Source: Pseudoalteromonas sp. CO133X (GTDB lineage: Bacteria; Pseudomonadota; Gammaproteobacteria; Enterobacterales; Alteromonadaceae). From it: 64,000 nucleotides of DNA. The notes beneath the pieces are model-generated. The model was not told the DNA's origin, made no database searches, and saw only the letters and a program-made list of their open reading frames with translations. Below, one piece after another: positions 1 to 7,437 of this stretch. Within the stretch, counting starts at the first letter, position 1. Each line of letters starts with the position of its first letter. The position numbers were made by a program, and so were the translations under genes. The stretch is taken from the NCBI GenBank assembly GCA_004208945.1, contig SGPE01000014.1, positions 1 through 64,000 of the forward strand, given 5' to 3'.

Positions 1-53
1 GCGCCGATGATAGTGTGGCATTTGCCATGTGAAAGTAGGACATCGCCAGGCTC
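1..53 (+). rRNA. rrf: 5S ribosomal RNA, 3' end (partial)
   Basis: The first ~53 bases match the 3' part of gammaproteobacterial 5S rRNA: a GCGCCGATGATAGTGTGG block, then GTGAAAGTAGG and GCCAGGCTC at the end. The 5' half lies outside the window. A strong intrinsic terminator follows at once, as expected at the end of an rRNA operon. The exact 3' nucleotide is estimated. Confidence 0.93.
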
Positions 54-64
54 CTAATTAAAGA

Positions 65-94
65 AACCCGTTGCAGCGATGCAACGGGTTTTTT
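65..94 (+). terminator. Intrinsic terminator of the rRNA operon
   Basis: Perfect 10-bp stem AACCCGTTGC / GCAACGGGTT with a 6-nt loop (AGCGAT), running directly into a T tract. It lies 11 bases after the 5S rRNA end, so it is the terminator of that operon. Confidence 0.93.
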
Positions 95-321
95 GCTGTG
101 TGTCATCGTGCTCTATCCGCGAACAGACAACCCATGACGCGGGATAAACCCACTGCTACTCACTATCAAAATGCCAAAGCGTAGGCGTGATTGTATATTT
201 GATTTTCACTCACTCCACAACCTTCCACTATATTTACTCTTTGTTGCAATTTTAATCTTGGTTTAGTACCTGAGCTATGTAAAACTATTTGGGATTTTTA
301 AACCTCAATCAGGTGACATGA

Positions 322-1254
322 ATGTCTCAAATTAAAGCTTGGAAACTTATAAGCCTGTTTTGTTTGATAAGCTTGCTTATGGGCTGTCAGTCTAAAGAAG
401 AGCAGCTAAAACAAACAATTCAACAATCTATAGAAAAAGCTGAAGTCGAGTTGAACCAGCTAGGTACAGCGCTTGATAATGGCTCACTTCGCAATGCGAC
501 GATACTAAAACAATACGGAAAGGTTTTAGCTGAGCAGCAACCGCAACTTTCTGAGATCGCCCGTGTTATTAGCCTTGATGCGACTCGAGAAGGTGCTATC
601 TATTCTGGCCTTACTCAGCGTTTAGCTGACGCTAAATCAACATACTTAATTCCACCCTATGAAGATACGCTTCATCAACTTGATTTAATACGTGATGCTG
701 CAAAACCGTCATTATTTCAAGATGCACTCACAGATCCCATCAATATGCTTGCAGATATGTCGAATGGCACGCTTGCACGTGTTGGCGCAATTAGTGGAGC
801 AGCTGAAGGCGAAAGTGTTGGTAACCAGTTAGTTGGTAACCCTAACTATGGGCAGTGGCAAACGAATAGCAGCGGCACCAGCTTTTGGGTTTGGTACGGG
901 ATGTATCGTATGTTGGGCGATGTATTCGACCGAGTTGAATATGGTCGTTGGAGCCGTCATAGAAAGTACAGCTATTACAATGACTATGGCCGTTATCGTT
1001 ATTCAAGCCCAAAACAGATTAAAGCACAGCAAACGGTAGAGACGCGTACTCGTCAGTCTTATCAACGCCAAGGTAAACAATTCACTAGTCCGTATGCAAC
1101 TAAGCGCAGTGGCGCATCTGGATTAAGCCGTAGCAGCTATACGCCGCCACGCACACGTAGTAGCTATGCTTCTAGCAGTAGTTACAGTAAAAGCTCTGGG
1201 TCATTACGTAACAGCTCGAGCAGAACATCACGTGGCATTAGCCGCGGTAAGTAG
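322..1254 (+). CDS. Ser-rich putative lipoprotein, first gene of the PspA/DUF350 locus
   Basis: 310 aa. The N terminus is a lipoprotein signal peptide with lipobox L-L-M-G-C, giving a mature N-terminal Cys near residue 22. Residues ~23-140 look helical and charged. The middle has an aromatic stretch (S-F-W-V-W-Y-G-M-Y) and an Arg/Tyr-rich segment. The last ~80 residues are low-complexity Ser/Arg/Gly/Tyr ending in RGISRGK. I do not recognise a catalytic domain. The Ser/Gly-rich tail and position next to a DUF350 gene recall the DUF1190 lipoproteins YgiB/YjfM, which accompany DUF350 in enterobacteria, but this is analogy rather than clear homology. AGGTGA precedes the chosen ATG by about 5 nt. 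The next gene starts 30 bp downstream, so co-transcription is likely. Confidence 0.85.
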   Translation: MSQIKAWKLISLFCLISLLMGCQSKEEQLKQTIQQSIEKAEVELNQLGTALDNGSLRNATILKQYGKVLAEQQPQLSEIARVISLDATREGAIYSGLTQRLADAKSTYLIPPYEDTLHQLDLIRDAAKPSLFQDALTDPINMLADMSNGTLARVGAISGAAEGESVGNQLVGNPNYGQWQTNSSGTSFWVWYGMYRMLGDVFDRVEYGRWSRHRKYSYYNDYGRYRYSSPKQIKAQQTVETRTRQSYQRQGKQFTSPYATKRSGASGLSRSSYTPPRTRSSYASSSSYSKSSGSLRNSSSRTSRGISRGK

Positions 1255-1284
1255 TGAAAAGAATAACCACCGGAGTTACAACAT

Positions 1285-2184
1285 ATGTATGAATTTAATG
1301 GAATAACAACTTGGTCTTTGCAAGCTTTAGCAATCGACTTTGCAATCATTATCGCTTTATTTGTAAGCTTAAAATTTATTAAAGGCTGGGTATCTAACTT
1401 ACACGCCAATGATGAAATTACTGAACGTGATAACTTTGCATTTGGTATTAGCTTTGCGGCAGGACTAGTGGCACTGGCTATTGTTCTAAGTGGCGTGAGC
1501 AGTGGCTCATTTGCACCGACCTTGCAACAAGAAGCATTACAAATGCTTGGTTATGGTGTGATGGCGATTGTACTTATTAAGCTAGGTCATTTCTTCCAAG
1601 ACAAAGTAGCGCTACGTAAAGTGAGCCTGCACGACGAAATCGTAAAAGGTAATGCGACTGCTGCACTCATTGATTTTGGCCATGTAGTGAGTGTGGCTAT
1701 CGTTATTCGCTCAGCTTTATTTTGGGTGGCGACCGAAGGCTGGCATGGTATTCCAATTGTGATCGCAGCCTTTGCGATTGGTAGCATCGCGATGCTACTG
1801 ATCAGCCAATATCGAGTACAGTTATTTAAACGTACTAACCGCAGTGGTGATTGCCTACAACAAGCGGTTATTGATGGCAACTTAGCGGTGGGTATTCGTT
1901 ACGCTGGCTTTTTAGTGGGTAGTGCATTGGCATTAACTGCTGCATCAGGTATTGCTCCTTATGCCGCTGACAACATTGTAGCTAGTTTAGGTTACTGGGC
2001 ATTGAGTGCAGCAGTGAGCTTAGTTGCCTTCATTTTACTGCATTTAGTGACTATTAAAATCATCTTAGCTGGTTGTGATATTTCAGACGAAGTAAATCGC
2101 CAAAAGAACGTGGGTGTAGCGGCTATCTCTGCGGCGGTTTCATTTGCGGTTGGTTCGACCATGGCAACCCTGTTAGGTGCCTAG
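1285..2184 (+). CDS. DUF350 family inner-membrane protein (YjfL-like, long form)
   Basis: 299 aa, almost entirely hydrophobic, with about eight predicted membrane helices. The DUF350-type pattern occurs twice: G-N-A-T-A-A-L-I-D-F-G-H near residues 113-124 and G-N-L-A-V-G-I-R-Y-A-G-F near residues 197-208, each followed by a helix. It is therefore the two-unit form; E. coli YjfL is about half this length. The family's biochemical role is unknown, but it recurs beside PspA-like, DUF1190 and spermidine-synthase-like genes. GGAG lies 10 nt before the ATG. The next gene begins 4 bp after the stop, implying translational coupling. Confidence 0.88.
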   Translation: MYEFNGITTWSLQALAIDFAIIIALFVSLKFIKGWVSNLHANDEITERDNFAFGISFAAGLVALAIVLSGVSSGSFAPTLQQEALQMLGYGVMAIVLIKLGHFFQDKVALRKVSLHDEIVKGNATAALIDFGHVVSVAIVIRSALFWVATEGWHGIPIVIAAFAIGSIAMLLISQYRVQLFKRTNRSGDCLQQAVIDGNLAVGIRYAGFLVGSALALTAASGIAPYAADNIVASLGYWALSAAVSLVAFILLHLVTIKIILAGCDISDEVNRQKNVGVAAISAAVSFAVGSTMATLLGA

Positions 2185-2188
2185 TTAA

Positions 2189-3910
2189 GTGTCTACTACA
2201 ACTACAGCCCCAAGTAGAGCTAATCTACTTGGGCATGATTTTTTATTAATTACTGTAATGGCCGTACTCGCTGGGTGCGGCCTTATTTATGAATACCTTC
2301 TCTCTCATTACGCAGGTCGTGTCTTAGGCTCGGTTGAGAGTGCTATTTATGCGATGATCGGCACCATGATTGTGGCTATGGGGATAGGTGCATTTTTAGC
2401 GCGCTGGTTTAAAGATGCATTTACTGCTTTTGCTTGGTTAGAGAGTCTTATTGCTTTGGTCGGCATGGGCTGTATTTTAGCGATTGCCAGTGTTATCGCC
2501 GTTAGTTATTCATTGCCGCATATTTTCTCCGAAATATTTAACCTGCCTGCAGACACCGTACTTAATGGTTACGTGTTCGAGAAGCTACAAGAGTGGTCTC
2601 GTTTTTTACCCTATGTGTTTGGTCTATTACTTGGACTATTAATCGGTATGGAGATCCCGCTAATTGCGCGTATTCGCCAGCAAGTGTATGGCCGCTTTTT
2701 AGAAAATAATGCAGGTACCATTTATGGCGCTGATTATATTGGTGCCGGTATAGGTGCTGCGATTTGGGTGAGCATTATGCTCGCGATGCCAATTATGCAA
2801 GCCGCAGCTTGGACGGCATTGTTTAATATTATTGCCGGTCTGGTATTTTTATGGCGTTATCATCAACATGTTCGTTTTGCTAAGCTACTGTTAGTTTGCC
2901 ATGTCCTGTTGTTAGTGTTTTTTGCATTTGTACTTGTACTTGGTACTAGCTGGATGAAAAACCTCAGTAATGTTTTATACAAAGACAAAGTCATTTACTC
3001 GCAAGCAACTAAGTATCAGCACTTGGTGTTAACTGAGCGTTTGAGTCGCAATCAGCCGAATGCAATTACCGATCTTTATCTCAATGGTCGTTTACAGTTC
3101 TCAAGTGTGGATGAGCAAATTTATCATTCAATGCTTGTCTATCCTGCAATGCTCGCCTCAAATCGTCACGACCGCGTACTGATCATCGGTGGTGGTGACG
3201 GGCTTGCATTGCGTGATGTTTTGAAGTGGCCAGTAAAGCATGTCACCTTGGTTGACCTAGATGGTCAACTGTTAAACTTATTTGGTAATGATGTGGGCGA
3301 CTATGATGCACCAGAAAAGATCAGAACACGTTTAGCAACCCTTAATAATCACTCTATGAGTGATCCTCGCGCTGAAATACGTACTGCTGATGCCTTTTTA
3401 GAAGTTGAAGCTATGCTGGCAAAGGGCGAGCGTTTTGACACTATTTTAATTGACTTACCAGACCCTAATCACCCTGATCTCAACAAGATGTACAGTGACT
3501 ATTTTTATAATCATGTGCGTCAGTTGCTCGCACCTGACGGGGCTGTGGCCGTGCAATCAACATCGCCTTACCATGCGAAGAAAGCCTTTTTGAGTATCGC
3601 TAAAACAATGAAAGCTGCGGGCTTTGGTTATGTTGAGCAATATCAACAAAATATTCCTTCATTTGGTCAGTGGGGTTGGACAATCGCGACAACTGCTGGT
3701 AAATCAGCAAGTCAACGAATTCGTGAAACTAATGAATTACCCGTGCCATCTCGTTGGGTAAGCAAAGAATATTTATTAGCTTCTTTTGTATTTCCGAATC
3801 ATTTTTTTGAACAAATAAATACGATTGAAGTCAATAGATTAGGCTCTGGAACCTTGTACGATTATTACCGCCAAGCATGGCAAGTTGAAACCGAATTGTA
3901 CAAAAATTGA
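2189..3910 (+). CDS. Membrane-fused spermidine-synthase-like (polyamine aminopropyltransferase family) protein
   Basis: 573 aa. Residues ~15-260 form about seven transmembrane helices. Residues ~280-520 are a spermidine/spermine synthase-like Rossmann domain. Visible motifs are G-G-G-D-G near residue 334 (nucleoside-binding loop), an acidic V-D-L-D-G turn about 25 residues later, and D-L-P-D-P-N-H-P near residue 421, matching the active-site D-x-x-D-P of the family. Known members transfer aminopropyl groups from decarboxylated SAM; substrate and product are unknown for membrane-fused versions in DUF350/PspA loci. The start is GTG with AGGTG upstream inside the DUF350 gene. No lone speD or speE is present nearby, so a role in membrane or surface modification rather than bulk polyamine synthesis is possible (inference). 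Confidence 0.88.
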   Translation: MSTTTTAPSRANLLGHDFLLITVMAVLAGCGLIYEYLLSHYAGRVLGSVESAIYAMIGTMIVAMGIGAFLARWFKDAFTAFAWLESLIALVGMGCILAIASVIAVSYSLPHIFSEIFNLPADTVLNGYVFEKLQEWSRFLPYVFGLLLGLLIGMEIPLIARIRQQVYGRFLENNAGTIYGADYIGAGIGAAIWVSIMLAMPIMQAAAWTALFNIIAGLVFLWRYHQHVRFAKLLLVCHVLLLVFFAFVLVLGTSWMKNLSNVLYKDKVIYSQATKYQHLVLTERLSRNQPNAITDLYLNGRLQFSSVDEQIYHSMLVYPAMLASNRHDRVLIIGGGDGLALRDVLKWPVKHVTLVDLDGQLLNLFGNDVGDYDAPEKIRTRLATLNNHSMSDPRAEIRTADAFLEVEAMLAKGERFDTILIDLPDPNHPDLNKMYSDYFYNHVRQLLAPDGAVAVQSTSPYHAKKAFLSIAKTMKAAGFGYVEQYQQNIPSFGQWGWTIATTAGKSASQRIRETNELPVPSRWVSKEYLLASFVFPNHFFEQINTIEVNRLGSGTLYDYYRQAWQVETELYKN

Positions 3911-3920
3911 TATTTTACAG

Positions 3921-3970
3921 TTGACATAATATGTCGGCTATGCAAATCTTAACTCAAGACATAATATGTC
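3921..3970 (+). promoter_or_regulatory. Two identical 13-bp dyads (candidate tandem operator) before the yjfI-pspA genes
   Basis: The sequence GACATAATATGTC occurs twice, at 3923-3935 and 3958-3970, with centres 35 bp apart. Each copy is a perfect dyad GACATA/TATGTC around a single A. The first overlaps a consensus TTGACA (3921-3926) that could be a -35 box; I see no convincing -10. The second ends 19 nt before the ATG of the DUF2170 gene. Duplicated dyads spaced like this usually bind a dimeric regulator cooperatively. The binding protein is unknown. Confidence 0.6.
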
Positions 3971-3989
3971 AAAACGAAAAAGGTGAGAC

Positions 3990-4403
3990 ATGGAATTAAA
4001 TGAACTATCAATCAAATTAGCGTCTTTTGAAACCGAAGGTGTGAGCTTTGAGTCTTTCTTGATTGCCAATCCAGGTGAGCAAGATGTGTTACAAGTTATC
4101 GTCGATGGGAATGATGAGTTACCTATCTTTGTTACTCAAACAGAAGAGCAATTACTGTGTATTAGCTACCTGTTTGCTGAAGACGAAGTACAAGCAGATA
4201 TGCGTAATGAGTTAAACGAAACGTTACTACGTTTAAATGTACCAATCCCATTAAGCGCATTTGCAAAAATTGATGATAAATACGCTATTTTTGGCGCGTT
4301 ATCGGTTAATTCATCGTTTGATGATATTACCCATGAGTTGGTAACACTGGCAGACAATGCGATTGATGCACTTGAGGCCGTGACCATTTATTTAAACGAT
4401 TAA
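3990..4403 (+). CDS. yjfI: DUF2170 family protein (YjfI-like)
   Basis: 137 aa, acidic, without signal peptide or membrane segment, so cytosolic. Length and character fit DUF2170/YjfI, and it sits directly before a PspA-family gene followed by a DUF2491 gene, the same order as yjfI-yjfJ-yjfK in E. coli. No catalytic motif is visible and the function of the family is not established. AAGGTGAG lies just before the ATG. It follows the duplicated dyad region and may be the first gene of a second transcription unit in the locus. Identification rests on context as much as on sequence. Confidence 0.83.
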   Translation: MELNELSIKLASFETEGVSFESFLIANPGEQDVLQVIVDGNDELPIFVTQTEEQLLCISYLFAEDEVQADMRNELNETLLRLNVPIPLSAFAKIDDKYAIFGALSVNSSFDDITHELVTLADNAIDALEAVTIYLND

Positions 4404-4427
4404 TTAGCAATTTCTGGAGTTAAGATT

Positions 4428-5120
4428 ATGAGTATTTTAAAGAAACTATTTACAGCTGTACGTGGTGGCGCTCGTGAAGCAGGACAAGCAATTGTTGATG
4501 CAAACGGTATCCGTATCTTTGAACAAGAAATTGCTGATGCACAAAATGCCCTACAACGCGCTAAGAAAAGCCTGACTGAAGTAATGGCAAAAGAGATGCA
4601 AACGAAGCGTAAAATTAGCGCACTAGATGCATCAATTGCTGAACATGAAGCATATGCAGGCCAAGCACTTGAAAAAGGTAACGAAGCTCTTGCATTAGAA
4701 ATCGCAGAAAAAATCGGTGATTTTGAAGCTGAAAAAGCAGAGAACGAAGAAGTGTTAGCTGGTTTTAGTAACCACATTGTGCAACTAAAGCAGCAAGTTA
4801 AAGAAGCTGAAAAGTCGATTAAAGAAAACCAACGTCAATTAACAATGGTTAAAACGACAGAAAGTGTGCAGCAAGCAACAATGGCTGTAAACAGCACGCT
4901 AAATACGAATAGCTCATCAATGACATCTGCGCGTGAGTCTCTAGAGCGTATTAAGCAGCGTCAGCAAGACCGTCAAGACCAGTTAGGTGCGGCTAAGCAA
5001 TTAGAAGCGGATACTAACGGCGATGATTTAAAAGCGAAAATGGCTGAAGCGGGCATTGGTGATACCAATCCGAAAAGCGCAGATATTTTGGCGCGTATTA
5101 AAGCAAAACAAAATAGCTAA
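4428..5120 (+). CDS. yjfJ: PspA/IM30 family protein (YjfJ-like)
   Basis: 230 aa. The N terminus (S-I-L-K-K-L-F-T-A-V-R-G-G-A-R-E-A) is the amphipathic membrane-binding helix typical of PspA/Vipp1/IM30 proteins. Residues ~30-180 are long charged coiled-coil helices rich in Glu, Lys, Gln and Ala. The family forms ESCRT-III-like polymers on the inner leaflet of the cytoplasmic membrane and counters membrane damage. It is not the classical pspA: no pspBC or pspF is adjacent, and the YjfI/YjfK-like neighbours place it in the YjfJ group. A strong hairpin terminator follows 18 bp after the stop. Confidence 0.92.
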   Translation: MSILKKLFTAVRGGAREAGQAIVDANGIRIFEQEIADAQNALQRAKKSLTEVMAKEMQTKRKISALDASIAEHEAYAGQALEKGNEALALEIAEKIGDFEAEKAENEEVLAGFSNHIVQLKQQVKEAEKSIKENQRQLTMVKTTESVQQATMAVNSTLNTNSSSMTSARESLERIKQRQQDRQDQLGAAKQLEADTNGDDLKAKMAEAGIGDTNPKSADILARIKAKQNS

Positions 5121-5137
5121 TTAGTTAGCACAAAGAC

Positions 5138-5170
5138 AAAAGGTAACCCATGCACTGGGTTACCTTTTTT
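5138..5170 (+). terminator. Intrinsic terminator/attenuator between the pspA-like and yjfK-like genes
   Basis: Stem AAAAGGTAACCCA / TGGGTTACCTTTT is 13 bp and perfect, with loop TGCAC, then further T residues. It sits inside the locus in the short gap between two genes on the same strand, so it probably reduces expression of the downstream DUF2491 and small genes relative to pspA. The in-frame ATG at 5150 falls in this stem, which argues against its use as the start of the next gene. Confidence 0.88.
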
Positions 5171-5191
5171 GCTTCAACAAGGAGTCAGCCA

Positions 5192-5830
5192 ATGTTTAAC
5201 TTTTTCAAATCGAAAAAAGCACCGGAGCGTCAACTCACTGAGCCTAGCCAATTGCAAGTTGGTGATATGTTAAGCGTCATAGATTCATTTGCTTATCCGA
5301 GCTGGCTAAAGGGGCAAACATTACGTGTTGTTGATGTACAAACGTATCAGTATCAACGTAGTGCGGAGTATGAGTTGGTACTTGAAAGCGAGTCAGGACA
5401 AGTGGTGTTTTTGCAAATTGAGTCTGATGACGGTGAGCAATGGGCAAACTTTGCGATCAAAATTCAACGTGATGATGTTGATGAGATTTTTACCCTTGAT
5501 GAGTTCGCTCGTATTTTTGATGAAGACGAATTAACGGCAATTAATGTGCAAAATAGCCCAGAGCGTTTTAGTCACTTTTTAGCATCAAGCTACAAACAAA
5601 CAGAAGCACCTTATGTGTGTTATTTCCACAACAAAGATTACCGTAATAAGCCTTTACCTCGTTATGAAGACGAAGGCGGGGAGCCGTGCGAAATGATCTG
5701 TTTAAGCTCTGATGATGAATCACATGGTTTAAATATTGAGGTTTGGGAAGGGGGTGAAACAGAAGTATCACTGACGTTAACCAGACCAATAAGTGATATT
5801 GTTGATTTATTTCCTGGGGATGCCAAGTGA
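5192..5830 (+). CDS. yjfK: DUF2491 family protein (YjfK-like)
   Basis: 212 aa from the ATG giving M-F-N-F-F-K-S-K-K. This start is chosen because AAGGAG lies about 7 nt upstream; an earlier in-frame ATG at 5150 lies inside the terminator hairpin. The protein is acidic and soluble with no signal peptide. It resembles DUF2491/YjfK in length and context, behind the YjfI-like and PspA-like genes. The function is unknown. Its stop codon overlaps the GTG start of the next gene (GTGA), so the two are translationally coupled. Confidence 0.85.
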   Translation: MFNFFKSKKAPERQLTEPSQLQVGDMLSVIDSFAYPSWLKGQTLRVVDVQTYQYQRSAEYELVLESESGQVVFLQIESDDGEQWANFAIKIQRDDVDEIFTLDEFARIFDEDELTAINVQNSPERFSHFLASSYKQTEAPYVCYFHNKDYRNKPLPRYEDEGGEPCEMICLSSDDESHGLNIEVWEGGETEVSLTLTRPISDIVDLFPGDAK

Positions 5831-6144
5831 GTGATGCAAAAGCCAAGTGGCAGCGTCAGGAGCAAGCAGTTAGAGCAACGCAAATGGCGTTTGATTTAAG
5901 CTCTGAAGTGCAAAAATCAATTAAGAAGCAAGCCATTGACCAAGAGCTTACCCCCTCAGATATGATCCGTAAGATTTTGGAACTCGATGTTAAGTCGAAA
6001 AAAACCAGACAGCGTTTATCGTTTAACTTAAATGATGAAGAAATTGCCTTATTGGCTGAGCGGTTTGGGGTTGCTGCTGATGATAAGCGCTCAGTGAAAC
6101 AACAAGTTGCTGAGTTACTGATTGCACACAGTAAAAAAAGCTAA
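5827..6144 (+). CDS. Small basic protein with two ribbon-helix-helix-like units, putative regulator
   Basis: 105 aa, GTG start overlapping the stop of the yjfK-like gene. Two segments each read as a short beta strand followed by two helices: T-Q-M-A-F-D-L then S-S-E-V-Q-K-S-I-K and T-P-S-D-M-I-R-K-I-L-E-L (residues ~18-55), and R-L-S-F-N-L then N-D-E-E-I-A-L-L-A and S-V-K-Q-Q-V-A-E-L-L-I (residues ~60-100). This is the layout of ribbon-helix-helix DNA-binding proteins, here duplicated in one chain. It could autoregulate the locus through the tandem dyads before the yjfI-like gene (inference). I recognise no named family. Confidence 0.78.
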   Translation: MSDAKAKWQRQEQAVRATQMAFDLSSEVQKSIKKQAIDQELTPSDMIRKILELDVKSKKTRQRLSFNLNDEEIALLAERFGVAADDKRSVKQQVAELLIAHSKKS

Positions 6145-6209
6145 GGTTTTGCCTTTACTTCTTTAAGCCCTTACACTGAGAAAAGATGTTTTAACGAAGT
6201 GGCATAACT

Positions 6210-6395
6210 GTGGATATTATTTTACTTGCTTATTTAGTTATTTTTGCATTATTTGGCACCGCGGCAAGTTACTTTGTACGTTACATTTACGCTTACTGGG
6301 TGCATAACACGATGCACATAAAATACATTTATAAGGCCGGTATTTGCATCATCAGTGTGGTGATAATATCCGGCCTTATTGCATTATTTACTTAA
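6210..6395 (+). CDS. Small putative inner-membrane protein
   Basis: 61 aa with a GTG start. Two hydrophobic segments (residues ~3-28 and ~42-60) joined by a Tyr/His-rich polar link suggest a two-helix membrane protein. The ribosome binding site is weak. The last codons overlap the convergent lipoprotein gene by 8 bp and contain a 49-bp imperfect hairpin (6331-6379). No family recognised. It could be a chance ORF, but its composition is that of a membrane protein. Confidence 0.5.
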   Translation: MDIILLAYLVIFALFGTAASYFVRYIYAYWVHNTMHIKYIYKAGICIISVVIISGLIALFT

Positions 6396-6786
6396 TCTCG
6401 ATTGCTTGGCACTGCTGTGAAATACACAGCGACTGTACAGGCAATACAGGCGAGCAATCATTCACAGTTAAAGACTGTTCTGTGTTTTTTTCTGCCATTG
6501 TAATTCGCTCGGCAAGTTGCTCAGCCTGTTCTTGCGCTGTGTTTAAGGTTGAATAAACAACGTAGCGGCTTGGCCCTCCACATGCTCGTTCTCCAACTTC
6601 TAATACCTTACACTGGAAAGTTGCTGTGCAGCTATTGTTGCTCGCTAATTCGTTCAATTGTTCATTTAAATCGCTTAAATCAACCTTACTAGAATTGCTT
6701 GATGTTGTTGTTTCACAACCTGTTAATGCTATTACCGCAAATATACCAGTAGTGATGAAAAGTTTTTTTAACGTCGAACGAACCAT
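6388..6786 (-). CDS. Putative lipoprotein, paralogue A of a tandem pair
   Basis: 132 aa. Lipoprotein signal peptide with lipobox A-L-T-G-C (Cys ~23). The mature part has a short Ser/Thr-rich linker, a helix, and a conserved block C-K-V-L-x-V-G-x-R-A-C-G-G-P-S followed by V-V-Y-S-T, then a C-terminal Cys-x4-Cys. The same block occurs in the gene immediately upstream, showing an old tandem duplication. The six mature-region cysteines other than the lipid-anchored one suggest disulfides in the periplasm. Function unknown. Confidence 0.85.
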   Translation of the reverse strand: MVRSTLKKLFITTGIFAVIALTGCETTTSSNSSKVDLSDLNEQLNELASNNSCTATFQCKVLEVGERACGGPSRYVVYSTLNTAQEQAEQLAERITMAEKNTEQSLTVNDCSPVLPVQSLCISQQCQAIEIK

Positions 6787-6799
6787 TATTGCTTATTCC

Positions 6800-7288
6800 T
6801 TAGTACACACTTTGCGCAGAGCCATCGATTTTAACACAAGTGTTATTAGAACACTGCGTACTGGGTGTGGTTAAATGCTGACAAATACTCATCATGTCGT
6901 TCACTGCATTAAATTGTTTTTCGAGGGCTGTGATGTCTTTTGCAAGTTTTTCAACCTCAGCTGTGTTAGCTGTTTTAGTTGAATAAACAATAAAGTTACT
7001 TGGGCCACCACAAGCGCGACTACCTACAGGGAGCACTTTACATTGGCTGCTGTTATCACAGCTAGGGTCATCAATAAGTTGGTTTAGTTGTTCATGTGTA
7101 GACTTAATCGTGGCTTGGTCTGGCGCAATTTTGTTAACATCAACAGCTGATTTTTTTACTTCAACGGTTTTTTGAGGATCAATAACTTTATTGCGATTGC
7201 TTGTAGTTTCGGCTTGCTCATTAATGACTGCATCTGAGCAGGCAGTGAGTAAAACAGGAAATAAAATAGCCAATAGAGGATAGCGCAT
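6800..7288 (-). CDS. Putative lipoprotein, paralogue B of a tandem pair
   Basis: 162 aa from M-R-Y-P-L-L-A, chosen because it begins the signal peptide (lipobox L-L-T-A-C); an upstream in-frame ATG would add 15 residues that spoil it. After a longer polar linker comes the same block as in paralogue A (C-K-V-L-P-V-G-S-R-A-C-G-G-P-S, then I-V-Y-S-T) and a C-terminal pair of Cys. Only 13 bp separate the two genes, so they are probably co-transcribed. Function unknown; likely periplasmic-facing and disulfide-stabilised. Confidence 0.87.
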   Translation of the reverse strand: MRYPLLAILFPVLLTACSDAVINEQAETTSNRNKVIDPQKTVEVKKSAVDVNKIAPDQATIKSTHEQLNQLIDDPSCDNSSQCKVLPVGSRACGGPSNFIVYSTKTANTAEVEKLAKDITALEKQFNAVNDMMSICQHLTTPSTQCSNNTCVKIDGSAQSVY

Positions 7289-7437
7289 AACATACCTAAA
7301 AATCGTTGAATAAGTACTCACTATCATACACATTGCTCAAAGTGGGGCAATAAAAACGTTAGCTTTCAGTGAGTAGCTCTGTATTCACAGAGCTACAGTA
7401 AGATGAAAGTTTTATACCACTCCACAATAAGTAGGTA

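Noticed and set aside
5150..5191. Longer start for the yjfK-like gene
   Set aside because: The codon lies within a terminator stem, while AAGGAG precedes the ATG at 5192.
6344..6556. Plus-strand ORF opposite the lipoprotein gene
   Set aside because: It is antisense to a lipoprotein with clear lipobox and paralogue; it has no ribosome binding site or domain.
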